From the NCBI GenBank assembly GCA_965223215.1, contig CBDCVZ010000010.1, positions 2,170,001-2,234,000 of the forward strand: a stretch of DNA of 64,000 nt. The letters run 5' to 3'. Position numbers and translations under genes: made by a program. The stretch is from JABDMH01 sp965223215. Its GTDB lineage: Bacteria; Bacteroidota; Bacteroidia; Chitinophagales; Saprospiraceae. Positions 1-9,680 of the stretch are shown here, piece after piece; position 1 is the stretch's first letter, and every line of letters starts with the position of its first letter. The notes beneath the pieces are model-generated. The model ran no database searches, had not been told where the DNA came from, and saw nothing but the letters and a program-made list of their open reading frames with translations.

Positions 1-425
1 CATTCTATTTTCAAATGAGGGGTGGCACCCTCTATGTCTAATGCCTTTGCAACAACAGGTAAAGGCGTTTTAGATGATGCATCCCGGTGAGATGCTATGC
101 CGTTAGTGTCACCCATTGACCTGTCCTGGGTGGTTCCGGTAACTTGAGACTGGTCAGCCCGAATCCGTTTTCCAAGCTTGATCAATTCATGATCTTCATG
201 GTCTACGACGCAGTAGGGAATTTTCAATCGCAGAAACTCGCGGAGGGCAGAATAAGTAAAGGGAATATGCCAAAAGGATAGAGTTGCATCATACATCCCA
301 TCCGTTAGGGTACTGATCTCATCCAGTATTTTGTTATCACCATGGAGACGCAGCGCTATTCTCGGTGCATTGGAAATGCTGAAACGTTCGATAAAAATCA
401 TTGCTTTCGCTTTAATCAGAGTCAC
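1..425 (-). CDS. Probable tyrosine recombinase, N-terminal part (runs off left edge)
   Basis: An open frame without stops runs from a GTG at 425 (or ATG at 401) leftward to base 1, so about 141 residues are visible. The first ~75 residues resemble the N-terminal arm domain of Bacteroidota tyrosine recombinases: a strand-rich stretch, an acidic loop (LHGDNK), then a FWHIPF motif before a helix. The catalytic domain would lie outside the window, so the assignment is an inference. The GTG lies one base beyond the stop of the upstream 84-residue gene, which suggests translational coupling. It could instead be a hypothetical protein sharing only this domain. Confidence 0.45.
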   Translation of the reverse strand, partial: MTLIKAKAMIFIERFSISNAPRIALRLHGDNKILDEISTLTDGMYDATLSFWHIPFTYSALREFLRLKIPYCVVDHEDHELIKLGKRIRADQSQVTGTTQDRSMGDTNGIASHRDASSKTPLPVVAKALDIEGATPHLKIE

Positions 426-426
426 A

Positions 427-681
427 TCATTTAATATGGCCATTCTCGACCACCCAATATCCGTATCCCTTTACATGTCTCAGTAACCTCCTTACTTGAA
501 TAGGTAAGTTGGGCATGATCAGTAGCCGGGTAAACGGCTCCATCCGTACACCCGGCAGTTTGCTCAAATGGTGATTAAGCCATAGGTCTGAATCACATTT
601 GATCGCGAGGTAGGGCTTACCCTTCATCTCGAACGGTTCCAAAACAATGGTAAAATCGTTGAATTCTCTCTGCTGTTTCAT
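427..681 (-). CDS. Small protein resembling the arm domain of a tyrosine recombinase
   Basis: This 84-residue protein starts at ATG 681. Its sequence (I-V-L-E-P-F, then LAIKCDSD, LLIMPNLP and a helix before GYWVVENG) lines up along its length with the first ~75 residues of the partial recombinase-like gene directly downstream (I-F-I-E-R-F, LRLHGDNK, FWHIPF). The two genes abut head-to-tail. I read it as a free-standing copy of the same N-terminal domain: either a split or duplicated recombinase fragment, or a small accessory protein. Similarity was judged by eye only. Confidence 0.5.
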   Translation of the reverse strand: MKQQREFNDFTIVLEPFEMKGKPYLAIKCDSDLWLNHHLSKLPGVRMEPFTRLLIMPNLPIQVRRLLRHVKGYGYWVVENGHIK

Positions 682-922
682 CTTGAATTGGTTTAATTAA
701 TGAAGAATGCATCGGTCGATGTTGCGACCCGATGATGCAATCCTACGAAGAAATCTGACCGTTAGCCGACCGCAAACGACTATAAGCGATTCTATCGGAT
801 AACATCGTTTCTTGTTGAAAATCATCCGTTTAGCCTTGGATTATTGGCAGAGTTTCTGCAATTTACTGCAAGATTGACTTCACCAACATTTGCACCTAGA
901 GACAACTGCGAGATAATCCAAA

Positions 923-1324
923 TTGAAACCCCCCCATAGATTTTCACATAAAAATTGCATCCTCTGTGATAAACCACTCAAGGGACGAGCAGATAAGAAA
1001 TACTGCAACACCCACTGCAAAAACCTATATGCCTCCAAAATTCGACAGATAAATTTGCCAATTCGGCAACGCATTGACCGGTTTCTGCATCGAAATCACA
1101 CCATCCTTTTCGAACTTCAAACCTCCGCTAATCGAGCTACGAAATTCTATGTACCTCGAGCTAAACTTCAGCGCATGGGGTTTAGATTTAACAACTATAC
1201 CAGCACTTATCTGAATTCGCGCGGAAAATTATACTACTATGTCTACGACTATCGATGGATGGAGTTTAGCGATGACATGATCATGGTCGTTCACAACGGA
1301 CCTCGGTCATCTCACACAGATTAG
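923..1324 (+). CDS. Small zinc-finger-like protein of Bacteroidota
   Basis: This 133-residue protein carries an N-terminal C-x2-C...C-x3-C cluster (Cys12, Cys15, Cys28, Cys32), as expected for a treble-clef or zinc-ribbon metal site, followed by a basic helical part and a C-terminal region rich in Tyr and Phe. The pattern (CxxCxxPLKGRADKKYC) is that of a small protein family common in Bacteroidota and without known function. The only upstream start in frame is TTG at 923. DNA or RNA binding is a guess from the finger and basic charge. Confidence 0.6.
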   Translation: MKPPHRFSHKNCILCDKPLKGRADKKYCNTHCKNLYASKIRQINLPIRQRIDRFLHRNHTILFELQTSANRATKFYVPRAKLQRMGFRFNNYTSTYLNSRGKLYYYVYDYRWMEFSDDMIMVVHNGPRSSHTD

Positions 1325-1691
1325 CTATTCGTTCTTGAATGCATTCCCAAAACCAACATCTCATACAGAGATCATTTCTACAGGACCTCAAGCAAATACC
1401 AATTGAAAGAATGGGCTCCTACTATATCATTCTTGGCTGGTCCAAATCACAGAAAAATCAGAGGCAGCATCAAGCTCATTTATATCCTGATCATGGGGGT
1501 AGCTAAAAAAGATACGCTCCCATGAAGTGCACTAACCTATTTTGCCTCAACGGCCGTACAAAATGTCCCTGATCGTGAAATCGAACCAGTCATCGATACT
1601 CGGCTACAACTGGGTTTTTAAAAAAGGGCCTGCGAAATATAAAATCTCCGATCAAATAAGTAGTTTAAGTGAGATTTATTCAAATGTCGTG
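1325..1691. other. Intergenic stretch with no recognised gene
   Basis: About 370 bases between the zinc-finger protein and the exported hypothetical. Only very short open frames are present, the longest plausible being about 30 codons. I see no tRNA, hairpin or promoter motif that I would defend. An in-frame extension of the next gene reaches back to 1542 but looks non-coding. Confidence 0.5.
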
Positions 1692-2336
1692 ATGGTGATG
1701 GTACTTAGATCAACCATAACCCTGATTCTTTCATGTTTTATCACTTCGATGCTTGCTGCACAACAGAAGGCTGTGACCGAAATGGGAGAGGAGGTGATAT
1801 TATTCGATGATGGAACCTGGAAGTATCAACACGAAAAAGATTCGTCGGAAGATAGCATACCCACCAATCCTACACCTTTTGAAAAGGACGATCAGGCAAC
1901 ATTCCTGCTGAAAAGCAAAAATCTCAATGCTGGCTTTTGGTTAGATCCCAAAGTCTGGACCTTCAAAAAGGCTACCAATAATAAATCTGCAGAATATGAA
2001 CTGAAGATGAATGATGCTGACTTGTATGGGATGATTATTACTGAAAAAGTTGAAATACCCCTGCAGGCCCTCCGATCCATTGCCATTAAAAATGGTCAGG
2101 CGGCTGCACCAGATCTAGTCGTTGTTGATGAAGAGTATCGAACAGTAAATGGCCTTCGTGTTTTACATCTTCAAATGGATGGCACTACCCAAGGCATTAA
2201 ATTCTCTTATTATGGATACTATTTCTCAAATGAAAATGGAACCATACAGTATCTCACCTACACTTCACAGAATTTACTGAGCTCCTATCGAGAAGCTTGC
2301 AAGAGACTATTAAATGGTTTGGTTGAAATGAACTAG
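1692..2336 (+). CDS. Exported hypothetical protein
   Basis: About 214 residues from ATG 1692 (a second ATG follows at 1698). The open frame extends back to 1542, but the first 50 residues look non-coding, whereas the chosen start gives a clean signal peptide (hydrophobic LRSTITLILSCFITSMLAA, then QQ). The mature part starts with a strand containing DDGTWKY, a short motif seen in many exported Bacteroidota proteins, and then an acidic linker and a ~150-residue domain I do not recognise. Likely periplasmic or surface-exposed. No operon partner is evident. Confidence 0.6.
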   Translation: MVMVLRSTITLILSCFITSMLAAQQKAVTEMGEEVILFDDGTWKYQHEKDSSEDSIPTNPTPFEKDDQATFLLKSKNLNAGFWLDPKVWTFKKATNNKSAEYELKMNDADLYGMIITEKVEIPLQALRSIAIKNGQAAAPDLVVVDEEYRTVNGLRVLHLQMDGTTQGIKFSYYGYYFSNENGTIQYLTYTSQNLLSSYREACKRLLNGLVEMN

Positions 2337-2573
2337 GTGGCATAGGCAGTCAGTATGCACCTGGGAGCTGAAACATGCATTGATCATGCACATGATATGT
2401 CTCCCATGCAAAATACGGAAAAGCCACTCGACCGGAGACCATATCTGAAATCCAGCATGCCTCATTTGCATTAATCTGTAGTATATGTGTAGCCGAAAAT
2501 TCCCAATTCATCTGCTCTTAGCTCTGTGGGTAGTCTGATCGGCTCATTAAATGTGAACTCCTTAACTTTAGGT

Positions 2574-5500
2574 ATGCATAAGAACCTAATTCTAGGATTT
2601 GTCGCGATACTTTGGGCTGGTACTTTCCTCCGGTGCGGGCAGACCAGTCACACCATCCCGGCTACGGTCGATTTCAATGATCATATCCGACCCATTCTCT
2701 CCGACCGATGCTTTGCTTGCCACGGCCCAGATGAGAATACACGCGAAGCTGACTTAAGCCTACATACTCCGGAAGGTGCTTTTGCAGCTTTGGATGGAGA
2801 TGATCATTTTGTGATCAAGCCCGGTGATGCTAAACGGAGCGAACTCTATTTGAGAATCGACTCAGATGAAGGCGACTATCAAATGCCTCCTCCGTCATCA
2901 AATCTCACCGTATCACCATACGAAAAATCATTAATTAAAAAATGGATTGAGCAGGGTGCAAACTGGGAGAATCACTGGAGTTTTATTCCTCCCGAAAAGC
3001 CACATGTTCCATCGGCACGAAACTGGGCAACAACTCCGATCGACCAATTCATCTTGCGTAAAATGCAATCGATGAAACTGGACCCCAATCCAGAGGCTCC
3101 CCGTGAAAAATTGATTCGCCGTGTCTACTTCGACTTAACTGGCTTGCCGCCCAGCAATGAGGCCATCCAAGAATTTGTGCATGACACAGACGAAAATGCC
3201 TACGAAAAGGTCGTCGACCAGGCACTGGCCTCAGCTGCCTATGGAGAGAGAATGGCAGTGACCTGGTTGGATGTGGCACGGTATGCCGATTCTCATGGTT
3301 ATCAAGATGATCGACAACGAACCATGTGGCCATGGCGGGATTGGGTGATCGACGCCTTTAATAATAATATGCCCTACGATCAGTTTGTGACCTATCAATT
3401 GGCTGGTGATCTGCTACCCAATGCAACCTACGAGCAAAAGTTAGCCACCGGTTTCAATCGCAATCATGCCATCACCCAAGAAGGGGGTGTCATCAACGAG
3501 GAATATTTGACGGAGTATGCTGCCGACCGCACCGATGTTTTTGCCACAGGTTTCTTGGGTCTCACCATGCAATGTGCCCGTTGTCATGATCACAAGTATG
3601 ATCCCATTACCCAAGAAGACTTTTATCAAACATTCGCTTTTTTCAACAACGTTAAAGACGAGCGTGGGCAAATCTCCTATTTTGACTTGGCACCGACTCC
3701 TTCCATGGCGGAGGAAAACCCCCAACGTGAAGAGGAGATTGAGCGAATCAAAGAAACCATCGCCAACCTCGAAGATCAGCTGACAGAGATGTCAGATCCA
3801 GATCTATTTCAAACTTGGAAGAAGGACTTTAATCCGGTCCAAGCATGGGATCTGACTCGTGACTTTGTCGCAAAATTTAATTTGAATGAATCTGAAGGAT
3901 GGAGCTTTCAAGAGCAAAACAAGCAGCTACCACCGGCACATGTCAACCTAAATCTACCACCAAGTATCGATCGTCCAGAGCGCGTTGATGGCATTGAAGG
4001 TGGAGCCTTGAAGTTTAACGGCAGCAACTTTCTTTCCTTAGGGGATGTAGGAGATTTTGATCACCACCATCCATTCAGTCTGGGCGCATGGGTCAAGTAC
4101 GATCAAAACTTGGACCGCAACGCAGGGTTATTGGCCAAGAGAAATGGTGAACTGGCACGAGAGGGATATGATCTCTTCTTGCAACCTAATGGTATGATCG
4201 GATTTCGAATGGTTGGTGAGCGCAGGCTCGGCAATATGGAAGTAGTGACGCGCGCAAAAATTCCCAAGAGAGAATGGAAGCATATCATGCTGACCTACGA
4301 CGGATCTGGAAAGGCCAGAGGAGTGAGCATTTTCATAAATGGTCAGCCCCAAAACCTTCGTATTAACGTAGACACCCTACACCGTAGCAGCATCTTAAAT
4401 GGCAATGATTTTTTGGTGGGGAATTGGAATCATCGAGCCCGAAAATCCCAGGAGCGCTGGGGGTTTGCCGGTGGATCCATAGATCAACCCATGATTTTCA
4501 ATCGACGTTTATCTGCACTGGAAATCAAAAGCATATACCACAACGGTGTACCCCAGGCAGCATCTGAGGCAGACCTAAAAGATTTTTACAGGCTAAATAT
4601 CTCAGCAAAACATCGGGAGATCAGGTCACAACTATTTGATTTGCGTGCCCAGGACTTGACCATCCCTTCGGTGATGATCATGGGGGAGCGGGATACTATA
4701 AAACCCACTTTCGTTTTAGCACGTGGTGCTTATGATGCACCAGGAAAACCAGTGAATAGGTCTACTCCAGAATCTATTCTTCCTTTTTCTCCAGAATTAC
4801 CCCAAAATAGGTTGGGATTGGCCCAATGGCTCTTCGATGCTGAAAATCCCCTGACGGCTCGGGTCTACGTAAACAGATTATGGCAGATGTGTTTTGGACG
4901 AGGCATCGTCTCGACCCCAGAAGATTTTGGCAGTCAGGGCAAATTGCCCACCCACCCACAACTACTAGATTACTTGGCCACCGAGTTTATGGCGAGTGGT
5001 TGGGACATTAAACACTTACTGAAAACAATCGTGATGTCTGCCACCTATCGTCAATCCGTCGATGCCAGCCCCCAACAACGCCTCAAGGATCCTGACAACA
5101 TTTGGCTTTCACGTGGGCCTCATCAGACCTTGACCGCTGAGATGCTACGTGACCAAGCACTTACCGTGTCAGGGCTGTTAAATCCTAAAATCGGAGGCAA
5201 GTGGGTCAAATTCTATCAACCTCCTGGCATTTGGAAAGCACTCGCCAATCAAATTGGTGAAAACAAATACCGCCCCAGTCGCGGTGAAGATCTCTACCGA
5301 CGGAGTTTGTACAATTATTGGAAACGAACCATTCCTCCACCGACACTGCTCACCCTAGATGCACCCGAACGTTCAGTTTGTACGGTCAAACGTCAGGCTA
5401 CCAGTACACCACTGCAAGCACTCATTCTCCTCAATGATCCTACTTATGTCGAAGCTGCCAGGGCTCTTTCTGAGCGTGTCTTGAAAACTAATCCACAGGA

Positions 5501-5750
5501 TATCAAAGAGGGCATTGATCATATTTTTGAGCGATTCACCTCACGTCGGCCAAACACCACGGAGATCGAACAATTGAGTGGGCTATACGATCAAATCAAG
5601 CTAGATTTCGAAAGCGGATTAAATAATTTGGATGATTGGCTTCAGGTGGGAGCAACCCCCCCGGACACCTCACTACCTCCCATTGAGTTGGCCGCACTCA
5701 CCGCCGTATCCTGCACCATATTAAATCTTGATGAAGCAAAACACAGATGA
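2574..5750 (+). CDS. Planctomycete-type cytochrome lipoprotein with DUF1549, LamG and DUF1553
   Basis: About 1058 residues from ATG 2574. The frame also opens at GTG 2526, but the ATG gives a proper lipoprotein signal ending FLRC-G. Domains in order: a PSCyt1-type haem domain with CFACH at about residues 46-50; DUF1549 (about 150-360), containing a second CxxCH motif (CARCH); a LamG/concanavalin-like domain (about 470-660); and DUF1553 near the C-terminus (about 735-990). This architecture is typical of Planctomycetes and also occurs in some Bacteroidota, where members are thought to act in envelope breakdown of polysaccharides or sugars; the reaction is unproven. Its stop overlaps the start of the DUF1501 gene by 4 bases, so the two are probably co-translated. 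Confidence 0.85.
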   Translation: MHKNLILGFVAILWAGTFLRCGQTSHTIPATVDFNDHIRPILSDRCFACHGPDENTREADLSLHTPEGAFAALDGDDHFVIKPGDAKRSELYLRIDSDEGDYQMPPPSSNLTVSPYEKSLIKKWIEQGANWENHWSFIPPEKPHVPSARNWATTPIDQFILRKMQSMKLDPNPEAPREKLIRRVYFDLTGLPPSNEAIQEFVHDTDENAYEKVVDQALASAAYGERMAVTWLDVARYADSHGYQDDRQRTMWPWRDWVIDAFNNNMPYDQFVTYQLAGDLLPNATYEQKLATGFNRNHAITQEGGVINEEYLTEYAADRTDVFATGFLGLTMQCARCHDHKYDPITQEDFYQTFAFFNNVKDERGQISYFDLAPTPSMAEENPQREEEIERIKETIANLEDQLTEMSDPDLFQTWKKDFNPVQAWDLTRDFVAKFNLNESEGWSFQEQNKQLPPAHVNLNLPPSIDRPERVDGIEGGALKFNGSNFLSLGDVGDFDHHHPFSLGAWVKYDQNLDRNAGLLAKRNGELAREGYDLFLQPNGMIGFRMVGERRLGNMEVVTRAKIPKREWKHIMLTYDGSGKARGVSIFINGQPQNLRINVDTLHRSSILNGNDFLVGNWNHRARKSQERWGFAGGSIDQPMIFNRRLSALEIKSIYHNGVPQAASEADLKDFYRLNISAKHREIRSQLFDLRAQDLTIPSVMIMGERDTIKPTFVLARGAYDAPGKPVNRSTPESILPFSPELPQNRLGLAQWLFDAENPLTARVYVNRLWQMCFGRGIVSTPEDFGSQGKLPTHPQLLDYLATEFMASGWDIKHLLKTIVMSATYRQSVDASPQQRLKDPDNIWLSRGPHQTLTAEMLRDQALTVSGLLNPKIGGKWVKFYQPPGIWKALANQIGENKYRPSRGEDLYRRSLYNYWKRTIPPPTLLTLDAPERSVCTVKRQATSTPLQALILLNDPTYVEAARALSERVLKTNPQDIKEGIDHIFERFTSRRPNTTEIEQLSGLYDQIKLDFESGLNNLDDWLQVGATPPDTSLPPIELAALTAVSCTILNLDEAKHR

Positions 5751-7225
5751 TGAATAGACCAGGCACTTCATACGATCCCGCCATTGATCGATTGCATTTG
5801 ATCAATCGTCGTCATTTCTTGTCCAGCCTCAGTCTAGGTATTGGCAGCTTGGCCCTGGGATCTCTTTTGGGTTGTCAGTCGAGTGGAGATCTGACTATGA
5901 CTACCAAGACAGCAGGAATTCTAGGCTCAGGTCACCATCCGGCACGTGCCAAGAGAATTATCTATCTATTTCAAAGCGGCGGACCTTCTCAGGTTGACCT
6001 TTTTGAGCATAAACCAGTGCTGAGAAAAATGCACGGTCAAGAATTGCCCGATTCCGTGAGGCAGGGTCAAAGACTCACTGGGATGACGGCCAATCAGAAG
6101 ACCAAGCCCCTCACCTCTTCGATTTATAATTTTGCGCAGCATGGCGAAAGTGGTGCCTGGATGAGTGAATTACTGCCGTACACATCGCAAGTAGCTGACG
6201 ATCTGTGCTTTATAAAAACAATGCATACCGAGGCCATCAATCACGATCCCGCCATCACTTTTTTTCAAACCGGCTCTCAGCAACCTGGACGTCCTAGCAT
6301 GGGTGCTTGGCTCAGTTACGGGTTAGGATCGGTCAATCAGAATTTGCCTGGCTTCGTGGTTTTACTTTCTCGGGGAGCACAAAGACCGCAACCCATTTAT
6401 TCCAGGCTTTGGGGCAACGGTTTCCTTGCTTCCTTACATCAAGGCGTACAATTTAGGTCTGGTGAAAATCCAGTGTTATATCTTAAAAACCCCGATGGTT
6501 TGGCAGGGGAATCAAGAAGGGTGATGCTCAATCAATTAGAAAAACTGAATCAACTGTACCGCGATCAGATTGGTGACCCCGAAATTAACTCCAGAATAGC
6601 GCAATACGAGATGGCTTATCGCATGCAGACATCCGTACCGGAAGCGATGGATCTCAAGGGCGAGCCGGAGAGCACTTTTGCCCTTTATGGAGAAAGCGCA
6701 CGAACGCCTGGCACCTACGCTGCAAATTGTGTACTGGCCAGAAGATTGGCAGAACGAGATGTCAAATTCATCCAATTGTATCACCTGGGCTGGGACCAAC
6801 ATTCGGATTTACCTCGAGAATTATCCTCGCAGTGCCGCGATACGGATCAAGCTTCGGCTGCATTAATCACGGATCTAAAGCAACGGGGGCTTTTGGATGA
6901 TACACTGGTAATCTGGGGCGGTGAATTCGGACGCACCAACTACTCGCAAGGTAAACTGACGCGAGACAACTATGGTCGCGACCACCATCCTCGATGTTTT
7001 ACCGTGTGGATGGCCGGGGCTGGAATTAAGCCGGGGCTTACCTTTGGAGAAACCGATGAATTTGGATACAATATTGCTAAAGATCCGGTGCATGTGCATG
7101 ATTTCCAAGCCACACTCATGCATTTGTTGGGTGTGGATCATGAGCGCCTGACCTTCAAGCATCAGGGCCGCCGCTATCGCCTGACCGATGTACACGGACA
7201 TGTGGTCAAAGACATCTTAGCTTAA
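5747..7225 (+). CDS. DUF1501 protein with Tat and lipobox signal
   Basis: A 492-residue protein of the DUF1501 family (alkaline-phosphatase/sulfatase-like fold). The N-terminus has a twin-arginine motif NRRHFL, a hydrophobic stretch and a lipobox-like LLGC, suggesting a folded lipoprotein exported by Tat. Family motifs visible include QSGGPSQVDLFEHKP and GWDQHSDL, then EFGRT and DHHPRCFTVWMAGAGIK near the C-terminus. It overlaps the preceding DUF1549/DUF1553 gene by 4 bases; this two-gene pairing is the standard arrangement for these families. The substrate is unknown. Confidence 0.85.
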   Translation: MMNRPGTSYDPAIDRLHLINRRHFLSSLSLGIGSLALGSLLGCQSSGDLTMTTKTAGILGSGHHPARAKRIIYLFQSGGPSQVDLFEHKPVLRKMHGQELPDSVRQGQRLTGMTANQKTKPLTSSIYNFAQHGESGAWMSELLPYTSQVADDLCFIKTMHTEAINHDPAITFFQTGSQQPGRPSMGAWLSYGLGSVNQNLPGFVVLLSRGAQRPQPIYSRLWGNGFLASLHQGVQFRSGENPVLYLKNPDGLAGESRRVMLNQLEKLNQLYRDQIGDPEINSRIAQYEMAYRMQTSVPEAMDLKGEPESTFALYGESARTPGTYAANCVLARRLAERDVKFIQLYHLGWDQHSDLPRELSSQCRDTDQASAALITDLKQRGLLDDTLVIWGGEFGRTNYSQGKLTRDNYGRDHHPRCFTVWMAGAGIKPGLTFGETDEFGYNIAKDPVHVHDFQATLMHLLGVDHERLTFKHQGRRYRLTDVHGHVVKDILA

Positions 7226-7311
7226 CCATCTCACACGCAGCCCGTAGTTTTGCCAGCAGCCAAGGATACTCCAATCCATAGGCTCAAATAAATATTTGTA
7301 AAAAAGAACCC

Positions 7312-7773
7312 TTGAAAAAGCACATTTATCATACGAAACTAAAATGGACCGGAAATCTCGGCGAGGGAACAACCACATATCGAAAATATAGTCGCGATCA
7401 TATCATCACCGCTGGAGGTAAGGAACACATCTTAGCTTCATCCGATCCTAGCTTTCGAGGTGATCCAACGCGTTATAATCCCGAAGAATTGTTTTTGGCA
7501 TCTCTGTCCGCATGCCACATGCTTTGGTTTTTACACCTCTGTGCTACTGCTAGAATTGTGGTAACTCACTATCGAGATGCTGCCGAAGGCACCATGATCG
7601 AAGAAACGGATGGAAGTGGTCGATTTACCGAGGTCATTTTAAAGCCAGTTGTTACTCTGAAGGGAGATATTGACCCTAGCACATTGTCGGAAATTCATCA
7701 TGAGGCCAATCAGAAATGTTTTATTGCAAATTCATGTAATTTTCCCATTCGGCATCAGGCTACTATTGAATAG
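7312..7773 (+). CDS. OsmC family peroxidase-like protein
   Basis: A 153-residue OsmC/Ohr-family protein. The two redox cysteines expected in the family are at Cys68 (in the SACHM motif) and Cys136 (in QKCFIANSC), and the ELFLASLSAC helix is typical. OsmC proteins reduce organic hydroperoxides or modify reactive small molecules in the cytoplasm. The start used is TTG 7312, preceded by an A-rich stretch (AAAAAAGAA); there is no in-frame ATG near it. It stands alone, between the DUF1501 gene and the convergent bestrophin gene. Confidence 0.85.
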   Translation: MKKHIYHTKLKWTGNLGEGTTTYRKYSRDHIITAGGKEHILASSDPSFRGDPTRYNPEELFLASLSACHMLWFLHLCATARIVVTHYRDAAEGTMIEETDGSGRFTEVILKPVVTLKGDIDPSTLSEIHHEANQKCFIANSCNFPIRHQATIE

Positions 7774-8117
7774 TAAATTACCCGTGATCAATGATGGAAT
7801 ATCAAGGAGATAAAGAGGATGGTCGAGCTATGCAATCAGCCCCGAAAAGACCGCCATTTTGCCATTAAATACCAGGACGGCATTAGTATTGACATCGTTG
7901 CGTATCATGAGCCTACCAATAAATTGATTAGGCGTAGGGGGCGTTTTTTCATCAAAACCCATAGCTGGAATCTAGCCGAATTTTCCATCTCTGGATTGGA
8001 GCTGGGACGACACTGAAACATGTCGGGCTTTTGATCATAGCCAACAAAAGAATATATATTTCCGAATATTTTAAAATGTGTAGATTTTGACGATGTCATT
8101 AATATTCACTATTCGGC
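7774..8117. other. Intergenic stretch, one doubtful small ORF
   Basis: About 340 bases between OsmC and the convergent bestrophin gene. A 65-codon frame on the plus strand (ATG 7819 to 8016) has a GGAG-like sequence just upstream, but its protein matches nothing I know and the opposite strand is equally open (7905-8099). I treat it as unproven. Confidence 0.4.
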
Positions 8118-9131
8118 CTAATACAAAATAAAGTCCTTGGGTTTGATTGGTTCGGGCAAATCTGTCTCATTTAGCATATCTCGAAGATCTATTTCAATGG
8201 TTCGACATAAGGCAGTCATCGGTACATCATTTATTCTTCCCTCGAAAGGATCTTCACTGTTATCACCAACTGTATCCATCGTGACAAATATCCAGGATAT
8301 CAAGACCGAAAAGGGAATCATCAGAAAAATAAACCATTGCTTCATTAAATCTGTTGAAATTGCATCTTGTTCAAAGACATCCAAGAGACCGAAGGGCAGA
8401 AGTAATACAAAAATCCAGGTAAACACCTTAGCAAAATAGCCGTACTGTCTCGGGAAAGGCGTATTTTTTATCCGCTCAGCCTTGCCCTGGAGATTATAAA
8501 ACTCCTCCAGTACTGATTGTAATTGGTCTTCCTGAAATCCATCGATAATATGCTCTTCTCGGAGTCGAGCAACGTCTAGCCCCTGGTTTTTAATGAGGTG
8601 TGTAGCAGGATTGACACGTTCTTCTAAATCTTTATATTCTTCCGCATCGACGAATTGAAAGGCCTCGGTACAAGAAGGGTTTCGTTCACCGTGTCGGTCA
8701 AATAGTTTCTCCACCCGAGTGTTCTCCTTGATGGCCCAGGGCTTGGGTTGTCGTAGTTGTACCCTGAGGGCATTGATCCAGGCAATGTGCCGATACATTA
8801 ACCTTTGCTGTAGTGCTTCATCTTTATCTTTATCCTCAGATCTGACAAAACTCAATAAGAGCATTCCCCAAGTCCGACTATAATTTATGATGCCTCCCCA
8901 GATTTTCCTTCCCTCCCAAAAACGATCATAGCTTTGACTATTCTTAAAGCCGATGTAGAAGGCTACTGCAATGCCGATGACACTAAGTGGTTGAAAAGGT
9001 ATATCAATAAAAGTCCAACCGAGAAAGTAATACACACAAAAAACTGCGGTGGCGTAGAAAGTAAAAAAGAGCAGGTTTCTCCAGGCATAACGCAAAATCA
9101 GCCCCCAACCTATATTTCGCTTGATGTACAT
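8118..9131 (-). CDS. Bestrophin family ion channel
   Basis: A 337-residue bestrophin-family (UPF0187) membrane protein, probably an anion or cation channel in the inner membrane. Four hydrophobic segments are visible: two near the N-terminus (FFTFYATAVFCVYYF and the IGIAVAFYIGF region) and two near residues 230-300. The family signatures NSQSYDRFWEGR after TM2 and GDNSEDPFEG after TM4 are clear. The start ATG at 9131 gives a normal-length N-terminus. A cupin gene on the same strand lies ~60 bases upstream. Confidence 0.85.
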   Translation of the reverse strand: MYIKRNIGWGLILRYAWRNLLFFTFYATAVFCVYYFLGWTFIDIPFQPLSVIGIAVAFYIGFKNSQSYDRFWEGRKIWGGIINYSRTWGMLLLSFVRSEDKDKDEALQQRLMYRHIAWINALRVQLRQPKPWAIKENTRVEKLFDRHGERNPSCTEAFQFVDAEEYKDLEERVNPATHLIKNQGLDVARLREEHIIDGFQEDQLQSVLEEFYNLQGKAERIKNTPFPRQYGYFAKVFTWIFVLLLPFGLLDVFEQDAISTDLMKQWFIFLMIPFSVLISWIFVTMDTVGDNSEDPFEGRINDVPMTALCRTIEIDLRDMLNETDLPEPIKPKDFILY

Positions 9132-9189
9132 GGTTTAGAATTAATCCGCTTTGTATTTCGAAATTCTGGTTTTTTCGTTCTAAAAAAAG

Positions 9190-9588
9190 TCAGCGCAAAT
9201 CTTTCCAAGGTGCTTGATCGGCTACGTCTTCCACCTCATATCCCGTTGGACCCACTGCCGGGCCTAAGATGGCCAATAGTTTGGCGTTTCCATCAAGACC
9301 AAAGGATGCATGCACACAATCTGCCGGGATACAAACACTGTCTCCAGGACCTAAGATCATTTTTTTCTGATCAAGCCATTGCTCAATCTGTCCATGCACC
9401 ACATAAATCACTTCTTCCTGTTTCGGGTGCTTGTGAAAGTTATGGCCCTTACCGGAAGAAAGTTCAACATCCAAAACAACCAGATCTTTAGCCCCACAAG
9501 TCAGCGGTCCACTGATGGTGGCGAGCTTTCCCCAGTCGAGCTGCTCAAATTCAAGATGTGTCTGCTTGATAAATTTTCCTTTGTTCAT
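9190..9588 (-). CDS. Cupin domain protein
   Basis: A 132-residue single-domain cupin. The metal-binding pattern is visible as HNFHKHPKQEEVIYVVHG (cupin motif 1) and IPADCVHASF (cupin motif 2). The fold supports dioxygenase, isomerase or sugar-binding roles, and nothing here fixes the reaction. It is followed on the same strand by the bestrophin gene and preceded by the large ThuA/cupredoxin gene, also on the minus strand. Confidence 0.8.
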   Translation of the reverse strand: MNKGKFIKQTHLEFEQLDWGKLATISGPLTCGAKDLVVLDVELSSGKGHNFHKHPKQEEVIYVVHGQIEQWLDQKKMILGPGDSVCIPADCVHASFGLDGNAKLLAILGPAVGPTGYEVEDVADQAPWKDLR

Positions 9589-9680
9589 GTTTTCATAATT
9601 GAATTAGATCGTGTTTGCGATCGTTTAAAAATGGTCCACAAAGATGAAATAGAATTTCGACTTTGAAAGTCAGTCGATGG

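Noticed and set aside
7819..8016. 65-codon gene with GGAG upstream
   Set aside because: No family resemblance, and the opposite strand is equally open; evidence too thin.
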